64,000 bases of DNA from Psychrobacillus lasiicapitis (GTDB lineage Bacteria > Bacillota > Bacilli > Bacillales_A > Planococcaceae): NCBI RefSeq assembly GCF_006861795.1, contig NZ_VDGH01000011.1, forward strand, positions 114,248 to 178,247. Reading direction: 5' to 3'. Position 1 is the first letter of the stretch; each line of letters begins with the position of its first letter. This document shows positions 8,127 to 17,535 of this stretch, one piece after another. The notes beneath the pieces were generated by a model. It was not told the DNA's origin. It ran no database searches and worked only from the letters and a program-made list of their open reading frames with translations. Made by a program: the position numbers and the translations under genes.

Positions 8127-8624
8127 ATTCTGATTCATACTGTTCAACGAGGTGAAACACTGAGTCAAATAGCCAGAGACTATCGTGCACCTCTATCCAA
8201 AATCATTAGTGCTAATCAATCCATTAATCCGAATGTACTTTTCATTGGTCAATCCATTGTTATACCTGGCTATCCAGACCCGAATACGCTTCCATATCGT
8301 ATGGAGGTTTCCATAAACAATCGTCGACTACGCTTACTAAGAGACGGTATTTTACAAAAAGAGTACCCAATTGCTGTTGGAAGAATAGTGTACAATACAC
8401 CTGTAGGAGATTTTATCATTATAAATAAAGCGCCTAATCCTGGTGGACCATTCGGCACAATGTGGATGAGTTTATCAAAAGAGCACTACGGGATCCACGG
8501 CACCAATGATCCCAGTTCCATTGGTAAAGCAGTCTCACGTGGTTGTATTCGCATGCACAATAAAGACGTGGAGGAATTAGCACGTATTATTCCAATAGGA
8601 ACTCCGGTTTCTATCCGGCCATAA
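8127..8624 (+). CDS. ykuD: L,D-transpeptidase YkuD with N-terminal LysM
   Basis: An N-terminal LysM domain ([16 protein letters not shown]) joins a YkuD catalytic domain with the HGTN segment and active-site SRGCIRMHN (Cys/His). The enzyme makes 3-3 cross-links in peptidoglycan or attaches proteins to it. No ATG fits: the GTG at 8121 overlaps the GGAGG itself (8117-8121). An ATT at 8127 is 5 nt downstream of it and gives MLIHTVQRG, lining up with the usual YkuD start MLTYQVKQG. CTG 8130 is the alternative. I annotate ATT (165 residues, the family length). B. subtilis YkuD is a sporulation-period enzyme; regulation here is not visible. Confidence 0.88.
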   Translation: MLIHTVQRGETLSQIARDYRAPLSKIISANQSINPNVLFIGQSIVIPGYPDPNTLPYRMEVSINNRRLRLLRDGILQKEYPIAVGRIVYNTPVGDFIIINKAPNPGGPFGTMWMSLSKEHYGIHGTNDPSSIGKAVSRGCIRMHNKDVEELARIIPIGTPVSIRP

Positions 8625-8628
8625 TATA

Positions 8629-8673
8629 AAAAAACTGGAGGAGAAAATTATTCATCTTCTCCTCCAGTTTTTT
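8629..8673. terminator. Bidirectional terminator between ykuD and phoU
   Basis: A perfect 17-bp stem (8629-8645 with 8657-8673) ending in A/T runs on both sides, between convergent genes. Confidence 0.9.
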
Positions 8674-8690
8674 ATTTAGTTTCCTAAGTG

Positions 8691-9350
8691 TTAGGAGTTG
8701 AAATCGTATATTTGACCTTTTATCAAATATGCTGTACTTTCAGCGATATTCGTTATATGGTCTGCTGTTCTTTCAAGAAAACGATTTACAAATAATAATT
8801 GTACAAGCTGATTGGTCTCTTCTGGATGTTCACTTAAATAAGCTGTCAGTTTCTTATATGTTTCGCCACTATATTGATCCACTTCCTCCTCTAAGTCACC
8901 AACTTCTTTTGCAAAGAGGATATTTTCCTCTAAAAAAGATTGTAGTGCTTTTCGGAGCATCTCAATTGATATTTCTTTCATCTTCTCTAGATGCGTAATC
9001 TCCAGTAAAGATGTAGTATTACCAATCTTAATAGTTGCTTTTGCAATGTTCACTGCAAAATCCGCAACTCGTTCAATTTCGGATGAAATTTTAAGTACCC
9101 CGATAATTTCCCTTAAATCTCTTGAAACAGGTGCTTCTTTAGCCATAAGCCATATGGCGAACTGGTTAATATCCATTTCAAGATTATCAATAGCAGTATC
9201 TCCCTCAATAACTTTTAATGCAATCTCCACATCTTGTGTTTTTAAAGCAGTAAAAGCTCTTTCTAGAGCAACAACTGATAGTTCAGCCATTTCAGTGATT
9301 TTACTTTTTAATTCCTCTAAATTATTCTCGAAGTTTACACGGACTCCCAT
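8691..9350 (-). CDS. phoU: Phosphate signalling protein PhoU
   Basis: A 219-residue all-helical protein made of two three-helix repeats, each with the PhoU metal-binding pattern (IEGDTAIDNLEMDIN in the first half and FLERTADHITNIAE in the second). PhoU damps Pst transport and signals phosphate sufficiency to the PhoR/PhoP system in many bacteria. It is last in pstSCAB-phoU, 12 nt after pstB, and ends at a bidirectional terminator. Length and position are standard. Confidence 0.95.
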   Translation of the reverse strand: MGVRVNFENNLEELKSKITEMAELSVVALERAFTALKTQDVEIALKVIEGDTAIDNLEMDINQFAIWLMAKEAPVSRDLREIIGVLKISSEIERVADFAVNIAKATIKIGNTTSLLEITHLEKMKEISIEMLRKALQSFLEENILFAKEVGDLEEEVDQYSGETYKKLTAYLSEHPEETNQLVQLLFVNRFLERTADHITNIAESTAYLIKGQIYDFNS

Positions 9351-9362
9351 TTGCTACCTCCA

Positions 9363-10133
9363 TTATCCAAATCGGCCTGTTACATAATCTTCTGTTCGTT
9401 GATCTTGTGGTGTAGAGAAAATATTATCGGTATCATCATATTCCACAACTTCTCCATTTAAGAAAAAGGCTGTTTTATCAGATACTCTTGCAGCTTGTTG
9501 CATGTTATGTGTAACAATGACAATTGTGTAATCTTTTTTCATGTTGGTTATTAGTTCTTCTATTTTTAACGTAGAAATTGGGTCTAATGCAGATGTAGGC
9601 TCGTCCATTAGTATAATATCCGGCTTCATCGCAATAGCACGAGCAATACACACACGTTGTTGCTGGCCGCCAGACAAACCTAGTGCTGATGTTTTAAGAC
9701 GATCTTGTACTTCATCCCAAATTGCTGCGCTGCGTAGACTCTCTTCCACAATTTTATTTAATTCTTTTTTATTTTTAATGCCTTGCATTCTTGGTCCGTA
9801 GGCAACATTGTCATAAATACTCATTGGGAATAAATTTGGTTTCTGAAATACCATTCCTACTTTTGTTCTTAGTTTGATCACATCATTCGTTTTATAAATG
9901 TCTTCATGATCAATGACTATATCACCTGTAATTTTCACTCCGTCTATTAAATCATTCATCCGATTTAATGTTCGTAAAAAAGTCGATTTACCACAGCCTG
10001 AAGGGCCGATTAAAGCAGTTACCTCTTTTTCAAGGATAGCAAGATCGACTCCGAATAAAGCTTGTTTCTCTCCATAAAATAAATTCAAATCTCTTACATT
10101 AATGATCGATGTACCTTCTTTACGTTGCTCCAT
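9363..10133 (-). CDS. pstB: Phosphate ABC transporter ATP-binding protein PstB
   Basis: A 256-residue ABC ATPase of the PstB class. It shows Walker [10 protein letters not shown], the Q-loop, the signature LSGGQQQRV, Walker [13 protein letters not shown] and the switch His in IVTHNMQQA. It powers high-affinity phosphate import with PstS, PstC and PstA. An 82-bp gap separates it from pstA, larger than the other gaps in the operon; I see no promoter there. Only one pstB is present, whereas B. subtilis has two. Confidence 0.96.
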   Translation of the reverse strand: MEQRKEGTSIINVRDLNLFYGEKQALFGVDLAILEKEVTALIGPSGCGKSTFLRTLNRMNDLIDGVKITGDIVIDHEDIYKTNDVIKLRTKVGMVFQKPNLFPMSIYDNVAYGPRMQGIKNKKELNKIVEESLRSAAIWDEVQDRLKTSALGLSGGQQQRVCIARAIAMKPDIILMDEPTSALDPISTLKIEELITNMKKDYTIVIVTHNMQQAARVSDKTAFFLNGEVVEYDDTDNIFSTPQDQRTEDYVTGRFG

Positions 10134-10215
10134 CTGCTAAAATACCTTCCCTACTTGATTTTTTTTGGTCACTAGCTCAATAAAATCTAAGACTCCATCA
10201 CTCTTTAACATACAT

Positions 10216-11043
10216 TTATTTATTGGTTGCTTTGTTAAATTTTTTCGAGATATAAGTCGCTGAAAGATTGATCGCTAAAATAATTACTATTAAGACAATA
10301 CCAACTGCTGCCGCAAGCTCAATGTCACCTGACTCTTGTGTTACTAAATAAGAGTGAACAGTTAAAGTCCTAGCTGATGATAGAATACTCTCTGGCATCG
10401 CTGCTACAGTCCCAGCAGTTAAGAATATGGCAGCTGATTCTCCCACAATTCGGCCAACGGAAAGGATAATACCAGATAAAATTCCCGGCATGGAACTCGG
10501 TAAAATTACTTTATATAATGTTTGTAGCTTTGTTGTTCCAAGGGCTAAAGAACCTTCACGATACGAACGTGGTACTGTTTTTAATGCTTCCTCTGTTGTT
10601 CGTATGATTACAGGCAATACGATAATCGTTAAGGTTAAGGAAGCAGCTAATATCGACATACCTAATTTTAATGTTGTTACAAAGAATACCGCTCCAAACA
10701 AACCATAAATGATAGAAGGAATTCCTGTTAAACTTTCTGTTGCAAAGCGTATTAGTCTAACTAACCGTCCTTGTTTAGCATATTCTTGCAAATAAACAGC
10801 TGCTAATATTCCAATAGGTGTTGCAATAACCAATGAGATGAGCACTGTATATATAGTTGTGATAATCATTGGCCAAATACCGCCATCACCAGTTGGAGAA
10901 TAATCTCCAAAGATGAAATTAAAGCTTATTAAACCAATTCCTTTGTAAAAGATAAATCCAACGATCATCACGAGGATGGCAACCGATAAGAATGCTGATA
11001 ACCATAATAGAGCACGTAACAAGCTATCTTTAAAATGTCTCAT
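10216..11043 (-). CDS. pstA: Phosphate ABC transporter permease PstA
   Basis: A 275-residue inner-membrane permease with six predicted transmembrane segments and the BPD_transp_1 EAA loop (YREGSLALGTTKLQTLYKVILP). ATG 11043 is chosen: GGGAGG lies 8 nt upstream and the pstC stop is 1 nt away. The longer frame would use a GTG inside pstC without an SD. It forms the transmembrane channel with PstC. Confidence 0.94.
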   Translation of the reverse strand: MRHFKDSLLRALLWLSAFLSVAILVMIVGFIFYKGIGLISFNFIFGDYSPTGDGGIWPMIITTIYTVLISLVIATPIGILAAVYLQEYAKQGRLVRLIRFATESLTGIPSIIYGLFGAVFFVTTLKLGMSILAASLTLTIIVLPVIIRTTEEALKTVPRSYREGSLALGTTKLQTLYKVILPSSMPGILSGIILSVGRIVGESAAIFLTAGTVAAMPESILSSARTLTVHSYLVTQESGDIELAAAVGIVLIVIILAINLSATYISKKFNKATNK

Positions 11044-11044
11044 C

Positions 11045-11959
11045 TTAGTTACCTCCCTTCGCACTTATTTTTGCCAGCACAAAATTCAAAATTAATATAA
11101 ATGAGAATAAAACAATTCCTGTAGCAAATAACATTTCTTGATGTGTACCAAACGCATAACCCATTTCTAATGCGATGTTTGTCGTTAGTGGACGAACACT
11201 ATCCGTTAGGCTAGTTGGAACGATTAAACTATTTCCAGCTACCAATATTACTGCCATCGTCTCCCCTATTGCTCGTCCTAAACCTAATACGATTGCCGTC
11301 ATAATACCTGATTTAGCCGCTGGTACAATAACTTTAAAGATGGTACCAATTTGTGATACTCCTAAAGCATATGAGCCTTCACGATATGTTTGGGGTACTG
11401 CTCGAATTGCCGTCTCTGCCACAGTGACAATAGTTGGTAACATCATGATCGCCAACACAAGAATCACAGCTATCAAGCTTTGTCCTTTAACTAAACCAAA
11501 CGTATTTTGTAAAAATGGAACGATAATTGCAAGTCCAAACACACCATATAATACGGACGGTATACCTGCTAGCAACTGAATTGCCGGTGAAATAATTTTA
11601 GCTAACCTTTTAGAGGCAATTTCCGCCAAGAAAATAGCTGTAAATAAGCCAATAGGAACACCAATGATTAATGCTCCAATTGTTGCAAAAATAGATGCAA
11701 CAATCATTGGGAATATACCAAATTTATCTTCACTAGGTACCCAATCAGTACCAAAAATAAAGTTTATAAAACTATAGCCTTCAGCTACAAAGGGATGAGC
11801 TCCTTTATAAAATACAAATCCAATTATTAACAATAAAGTTATGACGGAGAGAAGTGCACAAATCAAGAAAATTCTTGAAGATAGCTTCTCTAGCATATAC
11901 TTCCTTTTATTTGCTTTACCGATTTCTACGGTTTGCTTGTTAGTTGTTGGGATAGACAC
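11045..11959 (-). CDS. pstC: Phosphate ABC transporter permease PstC
   Basis: A 304-residue permease with six transmembrane helices and the EAA loop YREGSYALGVSQIGTIFKVIVP. The start is GTG 11959 with GGAGG 6 nt upstream. It pairs with PstA to form the phosphate channel. It follows pstS by about 56 nt and is 1 nt from pstA, so the permeases are probably translated together. Confidence 0.95.
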   Translation of the reverse strand: MSIPTTNKQTVEIGKANKRKYMLEKLSSRIFLICALLSVITLLLIIGFVFYKGAHPFVAEGYSFINFIFGTDWVPSEDKFGIFPMIVASIFATIGALIIGVPIGLFTAIFLAEIASKRLAKIISPAIQLLAGIPSVLYGVFGLAIIVPFLQNTFGLVKGQSLIAVILVLAIMMLPTIVTVAETAIRAVPQTYREGSYALGVSQIGTIFKVIVPAAKSGIMTAIVLGLGRAIGETMAVILVAGNSLIVPTSLTDSVRPLTTNIALEMGYAFGTHQEMLFATGIVLFSFILILNFVLAKISAKGGN

Positions 11960-12015
11960 CTTATACCTCCAAAATTAAGTCAAAATTATGTTGTTGTCTT
12001 CCTTTTAATGGTTAT

Positions 12016-12855
12016 TTATTTTACTCGGATAGCTCCTGCTTCTTCCGCAATGAGCTGTCCGTCTTCACTTAAAATAAAATCTATAAATCGTTGTCCAGCA
12101 TCTGTTAATTGTCCTTCTTTATAGACAAACAAGAAAGGTCTAGATAAGCTGTATTTTTCTTGCAAAACATTCGCTGCATTCGCCTCTACACCATTAATAT
12201 CAATGGTTGAAATCGTTTCATCTATATATTCAAATGATATAAAACCAACAGCATGTTTATTGTTCGCAACGGTTGTTTTAATATTCCCATTACCACTTGC
12301 GATAATTGCGTTTCTTATTAACTCACCCGAGCTGTAGTCAACAATTTCTTGGAATGCATCACGCGAACCCGACCCATCCTCACGAGAGACAACTACGATT
12401 TCCATGTCATCTCCACCTAGTTCACTCCAGTTCGTTACTTCACCTGTAAAAATCTGTTTAACTTGCTCCATCGTAAGATCTTTTACTTTGTTAGTTGGAT
12501 GAGTCACTACTACAATGCCATCGTAAGCAATAACAACCTCATTCAAACCACTCGCTATTTCCTCTTCTTTTAAATCCCGGGAGGACATCCCAATCTCCGA
12601 CACACCGCTAATTGCATTAGTAATTCCAGCAGAAGAACCAATTTGATTTATCTCAATATTTGTATTATCTGTCTCTGAGTATTTCGCTGCTAACTTCTCC
12701 GCTAGTGGTCCTACAGATGTAGATCCTGAAATAGATACTGTAGCACCACTTCCACCGTCTGCCCCTGTTGAATCATTATTATCTGAACATGCTGATAGGA
12801 TTGTGAGTATAGCAACTATTGATAACGCCAATTTTGTATGTTTCCACTTGATCAT
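12016..12855 (-). CDS. pstS: Phosphate-binding lipoprotein PstS
   Basis: A 279-residue solute-binding protein with a signal peptide and lipobox LSAC (about residue 23), so it is anchored outside the membrane. The PBP-like domain shows the phosphate-contacting stretches SGSTSVGP near the N-terminus and SREDGSGSRDAF in the middle. First gene of the pst operon, with GGAGG before ATG 12855 and a Pho box about 70-110 bp upstream. It captures phosphate and delivers it to PstCA. Confidence 0.95.
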   Translation of the reverse strand: MIKWKHTKLALSIVAILTILSACSDNNDSTGADGGSGATVSISGSTSVGPLAEKLAAKYSETDNTNIEINQIGSSAGITNAISGVSEIGMSSRDLKEEEIASGLNEVVIAYDGIVVVTHPTNKVKDLTMEQVKQIFTGEVTNWSELGGDDMEIVVVSREDGSGSRDAFQEIVDYSSGELIRNAIIASGNGNIKTTVANNKHAVGFISFEYIDETISTIDINGVEANAANVLQEKYSLSRPFLFVYKEGQLTDAGQRFIDFILSEDGQLIAEEAGAIRVK

Positions 12856-12926
12856 TTCATACCTCCAAGAAATAGGTTAAAAACTTTCTATGTCGTAATT
12901 TGTCTAATAGTAGAATAAATGCACAG

Positions 12927-12965
12927 TGTAAATTTTGTTCATGTTATTTGTAAAGGTTTTGTAAA
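12927..12965 (-). promoter_or_regulatory. Pho box (PhoP-binding site) of the pst operon
   Basis: On the minus strand TTTACA occurs three times in register, at 12960-12965, 12949-12954 and 12927-12932. A degenerate unit fills the fourth 11-bp slot (12938-12943). This is the TT(A/C/T)ACA direct-repeat pattern with 11-bp spacing recognised by PhoP in Bacillus. A -10-like TATTCT follows at 12912-12917. It predicts induction in low phosphate. Confidence 0.8.
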
Positions 12966-13142
12966 TATTATTAAAAACAACTTGTTTAATGTTAAGTATT
13001 TTTAAAATATTGTGAACGATAGATATATTAGGATGAGTTTAAATCTTTCATATATGAATTACCATTTATTGACAAAAGCCTTCTAACTATTAAGCTCAAC
13101 AAGAACAAAAGTGCTAAATACGATAAAATGAATAACGCACAT

Positions 13143-13802
13143 TATAGGGAAACTGCGACGTAAGAAATTTTATTAGGTGACCAATAGGAATTTGGCACGG
13201 CGCGCTTCGCTTTCTGAGGGCGAGCAACGAGCCGCACTAAATCCCTCCAATTAAGTAGTTGCAGAATAAGAATTTCCAGAAATAGATAAGGGCAACCAAA
13301 CAGCAGTGAAAGCAACCAAATTACCCCTGAGAGCAACCAATTATTCATAAAACAAGTTAACTTGGAGTGAGACGCAAAGAATAATGGCGCATTATTGGGG
13401 ATTGCTTTACAAAAAGCATCTACTTTGTCGGCTTTGTCGTGTTCAGGGGCTAGTTTATCGCAGTCACAGTGGATATTGTCGCAGTACACCATTTATTGGA
13501 TTTACCCAGTTGAGAAACTGTTTAATAGTTGGTTTTTAGCAAGCCGATAATGAAAAAACAAGCAGTTATAATTGATTTTCGCTCCTAGCGTCGACTCCTA
13601 TGTAGGCCAACAGGACGTTGGTTTCAAAGGCGTTGCCACACGATGTGGTGCTCGTAGCCTTTGTTCCTTGGGCTAATGAGCCATTCCAACGACGCCCAAA
13701 GCGGCGGGAATGGCTCATCGCTCACCCCACGGAAAGCGTACGACTGCAGTGAAAATCATAGCGGTCACCTAATAGAACTTTCTACGCTGTATTTTCCCTA
13801 TA
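13143..13802. repeat. Composite palindromic interspersed repeat, copy 2 (full, with cassette)
   Basis: About 660 bp from TATAGGGAAACTGCG to its inverse TTTTCCCTATA, filling the gap between pstS and the isoprenoid synthase. A degenerate left core (about 13180-13245) is followed by a GCAACCAA array (13292, 13312, 13333). Then come a TTGTC/TTATC array (13434, 13455, 13476) and an inverted right core (about 13574-13765). The right core contains a hairpin cassette at 13607-13666 that copies 1 and 3 lack. The ORFs here (for example 13142-13492) follow the repeat pattern and are not called as genes. Confidence 0.8.
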
Positions 13803-13880
13803 CCACGATTAAATTAAAACATGCCGTTCCTTATGCTACTTGAAAAAAGTAATCCACCTGTCTAGTCTCCCAACCAATAA

Positions 13881-13918
13881 AAAAACTCGAAAATTCAAAG
13901 TTGAATTTTCGAGTTTTT
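13881..13918 (-). terminator. Terminator of the isoprenoid synthase gene
   Basis: A perfect 18-bp stem (13881-13898 with 13901-13918) and a 2-nt loop, with A/T runs at both ends, just after the stop at 13925. Confidence 0.85.
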
Positions 13919-13924
13919 AACGCT

Positions 13925-16282
13925 TTAATGATCCCGGTTTATAATATAATCCAGTAAATGCTTTAAGAATGGTGCATTACGAGGTACTTCTTGCAAAGCT
14001 TCCATAGCTAGACAATAATTTTCCCACATCTCTTTTTCTGCATCTTCTTGCCCAAGTATCGATACGAAAGTGGAACTATTGTTTTCCGCATCCTGGCCAA
14101 TAGGTTTACCGAGTAAGCTAGTATCGCCTTCCACATCTAGTAAATCATCCTTTATCTGAAAAGCAATACCTGCATGACGGGCAAATTTTTTCAGAGCATC
14201 CATTTCTCCTTCATTTACCTTTGCAAGAATTGCAGGCATGATTAAGGAAGCTTCGAAGCCTATGCCAGTCTTATAAAAGCACATCACATTCAACTGCTCC
14301 AGTGTCAGTTGCATCCTTTTGGATTCCAAGTCCATCGTTTGTCCTCTACACATATTCGCAGTTGTTTGGGCTGAATATTTTATTAGCTTTAGTATAGTAT
14401 CCGAATCGAACTGTTGAAGAGATGTCTGCTCCTCCACAGCCTTTTGGGTAAGAAATAGACCGGTTAATTCGGCCACCGCAATGCTTTGCATCTCATGTAG
14501 CGTTCGACGTCCTCTACGTGTGGAAGCATTATCCTGGGATGGCAGATCGTCAAATATTAAAGATGCAGTATGCATATATTCTAGTGATTTTAATAGCGGC
14601 TCGATTGCTGATCTATTTAATCCATAGGCGTTTACACCCATTAACCAAGCTAGTATTGGTCTTAAGCGTTTCCCTTCACCCTCTAGACTATAATTTGCAG
14701 CATTTATAATTTGGTCTTCTGCTAAAAATATGTTTTCCGTTTTAGGAATGTTTAGCATGTCATTGATTTGATGGCGTAAGCTTTTGATCATATTCATAAA
14801 TTCTTCTTTTTCTATTCGTTCATTTTTCAAAATGGTAATCATATGATCGCGTAGTAGTTTATCGAAGAAATCTACATCATCTGCTTTTCGAACTATATTT
14901 TGAATAAGCTTATTGAATGCTGGATCTCCGCTAGCAAATATCCCCATCACTTCGTTGTATCTTTTAGTCCCTACTCGTTCTTTATAACGTTTTAGTCCAT
15001 TTATAGCTCGATCCAATATAATCTCACAAGTCTTTCTATCTGAGTTATACACATTATGAATTAAATTAGAAATTACCGTCCAATACAGTTCAAATGGATT
15101 GATAAGGTCCGGACGTGACTCGTGATATTTCAAATAATAGGTATAGGGAGTTACCGCACCATCCTTCAAATCATCAAACATATCAGCAAAATCATCCGCA
15201 AGCTGATTATAAATGCCATAAAAGAACGTTCGATTGTCCAATTCCTTATCTTCAGAAGCACCGATTACTGAACGAACAATTAATCTGGAAGAGGAAGATT
15301 TTAATATGACAGGTATATAAAGCCCTTCATTCGTATAATTTGCGTTAGATAGACTTTTTACTCGGTCCACTTCCTGGGAATTAAAAAACACATAGGATTG
15401 CTCAAAAAAACCTATTTTTGTCTCTTGGTGCTGATTGGCGCTTATATAATCAAAGGCTTCTCGAAGTTCCGAATGAATATATCTCATCAATTCCACATTG
15501 TTCCCAATCCACTCACCAAATTCTGGGACCACCCCAGTTGTAAGAGCGGTACGTATTAGATCCGTATATTGTTTTTCCTCATTATCTGATAAAATTTTCG
15601 CATCGAGAAGATCATCGATAAATGGATAAGTTAGTCCATAAGAGTAGCCAAGTCTAATAGCCTTATCAAGTCTCCTAGTACGTTCTTCAGAGGTTGTCTC
15701 CTCGTTCATCTCTTCTATTTCTTGCATAATTACACCAGCAATTATTTTAATGAGCTTTCTCTGAGCCTGCTCAGCATCCATCCCTTTAGGAATGCTCTCA
15801 GATACAGTCTTTAACTTGTTTAGTACCCAAATTAAGCCCGATTCAACTCCTTCTTTCTGAGCAAGACGGTACAACCCTGCCATACTAAATGCCTTGTTTT
15901 TATTTTCTTTAGTGAGGTCAATTTTTAAATTTTCTACTACGCTTTTAATTCTGTTTAATGTATCAGGTGAATCAAGCGATTTGCCTAAATCACGCATAAA
16001 AATATAGGAGATGCTTCGATTGAGATAGTTATCAAGTTTGCCTGTGTAATTCAGCCATTGGATATAAGGATGATATTGACGAGGATCAGGCTTTCTTTTT
16101 CCACGTGAAAACAAGGAATAATTATGAATATGATTGCGTTTCCACAATCGAATATCTTCCGTTAAGGTCGAGATATACGTCTTTTGCTCCACTTGTTCAT
16201 AAAGTGATTTAAAATAGTGTTCAGCCTTTTGCTCCGCTTGCCGATAGCAGGAATCAGCATTTATTAATAACTCCTTGATCAT
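13925..16282 (-). CDS. Two-domain class-I isoprenoid synthase: terpene-synthase-like N-domain fused to polyprenyl diphosphate synthase
   Basis: A 785-residue protein, more than twice the size of a normal prenyl synthase. The C-terminal third (about 490-785) is a standard trans-prenyltransferase: GEGKRLRP, first Asp motif DDLPSQD (578-584), second Asp motif QIKDDLLD (about 709-716) and KT near 671. The N-terminal 480 residues have their own Asp-rich helices, FIDDLLD (about 222-227) and LADDFADMFDD (about 361-371), typical of all-alpha class-I isoprenoid enzymes. One polypeptide may thus make a prenyl diphosphate and then cyclise or condense it. ATG 16282 (GAAGGTG upstream) is preferred to an SD-less TTG at 16333. 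It stands alone; no pathway neighbour points to the product. Confidence 0.82.
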   Translation of the reverse strand: MIKELLINADSCYRQAEQKAEHYFKSLYEQVEQKTYISTLTEDIRLWKRNHIHNYSLFSRGKRKPDPRQYHPYIQWLNYTGKLDNYLNRSISYIFMRDLGKSLDSPDTLNRIKSVVENLKIDLTKENKNKAFSMAGLYRLAQKEGVESGLIWVLNKLKTVSESIPKGMDAEQAQRKLIKIIAGVIMQEIEEMNEETTSEERTRRLDKAIRLGYSYGLTYPFIDDLLDAKILSDNEEKQYTDLIRTALTTGVVPEFGEWIGNNVELMRYIHSELREAFDYISANQHQETKIGFFEQSYVFFNSQEVDRVKSLSNANYTNEGLYIPVILKSSSSRLIVRSVIGASEDKELDNRTFFYGIYNQLADDFADMFDDLKDGAVTPYTYYLKYHESRPDLINPFELYWTVISNLIHNVYNSDRKTCEIILDRAINGLKRYKERVGTKRYNEVMGIFASGDPAFNKLIQNIVRKADDVDFFDKLLRDHMITILKNERIEKEEFMNMIKSLRHQINDMLNIPKTENIFLAEDQIINAANYSLEGEGKRLRPILAWLMGVNAYGLNRSAIEPLLKSLEYMHTASLIFDDLPSQDNASTRRGRRTLHEMQSIAVAELTGLFLTQKAVEEQTSLQQFDSDTILKLIKYSAQTTANMCRGQTMDLESKRMQLTLEQLNVMCFYKTGIGFEASLIMPAILAKVNEGEMDALKKFARHAGIAFQIKDDLLDVEGDTSLLGKPIGQDAENNSSTFVSILGQEDAEKEMWENYCLAMEALQEVPRNAPFLKHLLDYIINRDH

Positions 16283-16397
16283 TCCACAACACACCTTCAC
16301 TTTATGTTCTCTCTTAACCGTCTGGAAAAACAATAGTTGCTAATTAACAATCTATTCTTATAAGAATCTCAGAATTCCTTTTTATATGTAAAAATGT

Positions 16398-16431
16398 AAG
16401 GCTTGACTCCATTTCTATAGAATCAAGCCTT
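16398..16431 (-). terminator. Terminator after the LLM oxidoreductase gene
   Basis: The 9-bp stem AAGGCTTGA/TCAAGCCTT is followed on the minus strand by a T-rich stretch, 29 bp after the stop at 16460. Confidence 0.65.
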
Positions 16432-16459
16432 TATCATTTATTATTTCAACTTAAAACTC

Positions 16460-17512
16460 TCATTGCTCTTCTGCTTCCCACCGCTCTATTTCACTTCGAA
16501 CTAATGGTGCCACTTCTTTCCCAAGAAGTTCGATTGCTCTTAAAACTTCATGATGAGGCATTGATCCAACCGGTACGTGAAGCATAAAGCGTGTGATACC
16601 CACGTTCTTACGGAGAAAAATAATTTTTTCAGCGACCGTTTGCGCATCCCCTACATATAAAGCTCCTTCTAGGCTACGGGCATGATCAAACGTTGCACGA
16701 GTATAAGGCCCCCATCCACGTTCTCTACCTAAAACATTCATAGCAGCTTGGGTAGATGGGAAAAATTTATCTGCTGCACTTTCGGTATTTTCACCAACGA
16801 ATCCGTGTGAGTGCGACGCAACCGTCAGCTTCGAAACGTCGTGTCCTGCCTGCTCTGCAGCATTCTTATAAAGTTGTACAAGTGGTGCAAACTGGAGTGG
16901 ACTACCACCTATAATAGCTAAAACTAGCGGTAATCCAAGAACACCTGCACGAGCAACAGATTGTGGAGTTCCACCACTAGCAATCCAAACCGGTAGAGGA
17001 TGTTGAACAGGACGTGGATATACGCCTCGATTATGAATTGCTGCTCGATGCTCTCCGCTCCAAGTAATCATTTCTGACTCTCGTATTTTCAATAATAAAT
17101 CTAGCTTCTCATTGTATAATTCATCGTAATCTTTTAAATCATATCCAAACAGAGGAAATGATTCGATAAAAGAGCCTCGTCCAGCCATAATCTCTGCACG
17201 GCCATTTGAAATCGCATCTAACGTCGCAAATTCTTGGAATACTCGTACTGGATCGTCTGAGGATAAAACTGTTACCGCACTTGTTAATCTAATACGGCTT
17301 GTTTGAGATGCTGCTGCAGCTAGTATAACCGCAGGTGCAGAAGCAGCATAATCTTTCCGATGATGTTCGCCTACACCAAATACATCTAATCCAACTTGAT
17401 CCGCCAATACAATTTCCTCTACTACTTCGCGAATACGCTCTGCATGACTAGTTACTTTTCCTGTTTCCACATCTGGCGTCGTTTCTACAAATGTTGTAAT
17501 TCCGATTTCCAT
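16460..17512 (-). CDS. LLM-class flavin-dependent oxidoreductase
   Basis: A 350-residue bacterial-luciferase-like TIM-barrel protein. Family features include the GEHHR motif after the second strand, [22 protein letters not shown], and the [16 protein letters not shown] flavin-region segment. Such enzymes use reduced FMN (or F420 in other phyla) for monooxygenation or reduction; the substrate is not predictable here. It follows the TetR-family gene by 23 nt, so the two form an operon and the regulator probably controls this enzyme. Confidence 0.88.
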   Translation of the reverse strand: MEIGITTFVETTPDVETGKVTSHAERIREVVEEIVLADQVGLDVFGVGEHHRKDYAASAPAVILAAAASQTSRIRLTSAVTVLSSDDPVRVFQEFATLDAISNGRAEIMAGRGSFIESFPLFGYDLKDYDELYNEKLDLLLKIRESEMITWSGEHRAAIHNRGVYPRPVQHPLPVWIASGGTPQSVARAGVLGLPLVLAIIGGSPLQFAPLVQLYKNAAEQAGHDVSKLTVASHSHGFVGENTESAADKFFPSTQAAMNVLGRERGWGPYTRATFDHARSLEGALYVGDAQTVAEKIIFLRKNVGITRFMLHVPVGSMPHHEVLRAIELLGKEVAPLVRSEIERWEAEEQ

Positions 17513-17535
17513 ATGACTTCTCTCCCTTTTACTTA

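Noticed and set aside
13142..13492. 116-codon minus-strand ORF inside repeat copy 2
   Set aside because: It follows the TTGTC and GCAACCAA arrays and the repeat end; composition and ends are explained by the repeat, and no SD is present.
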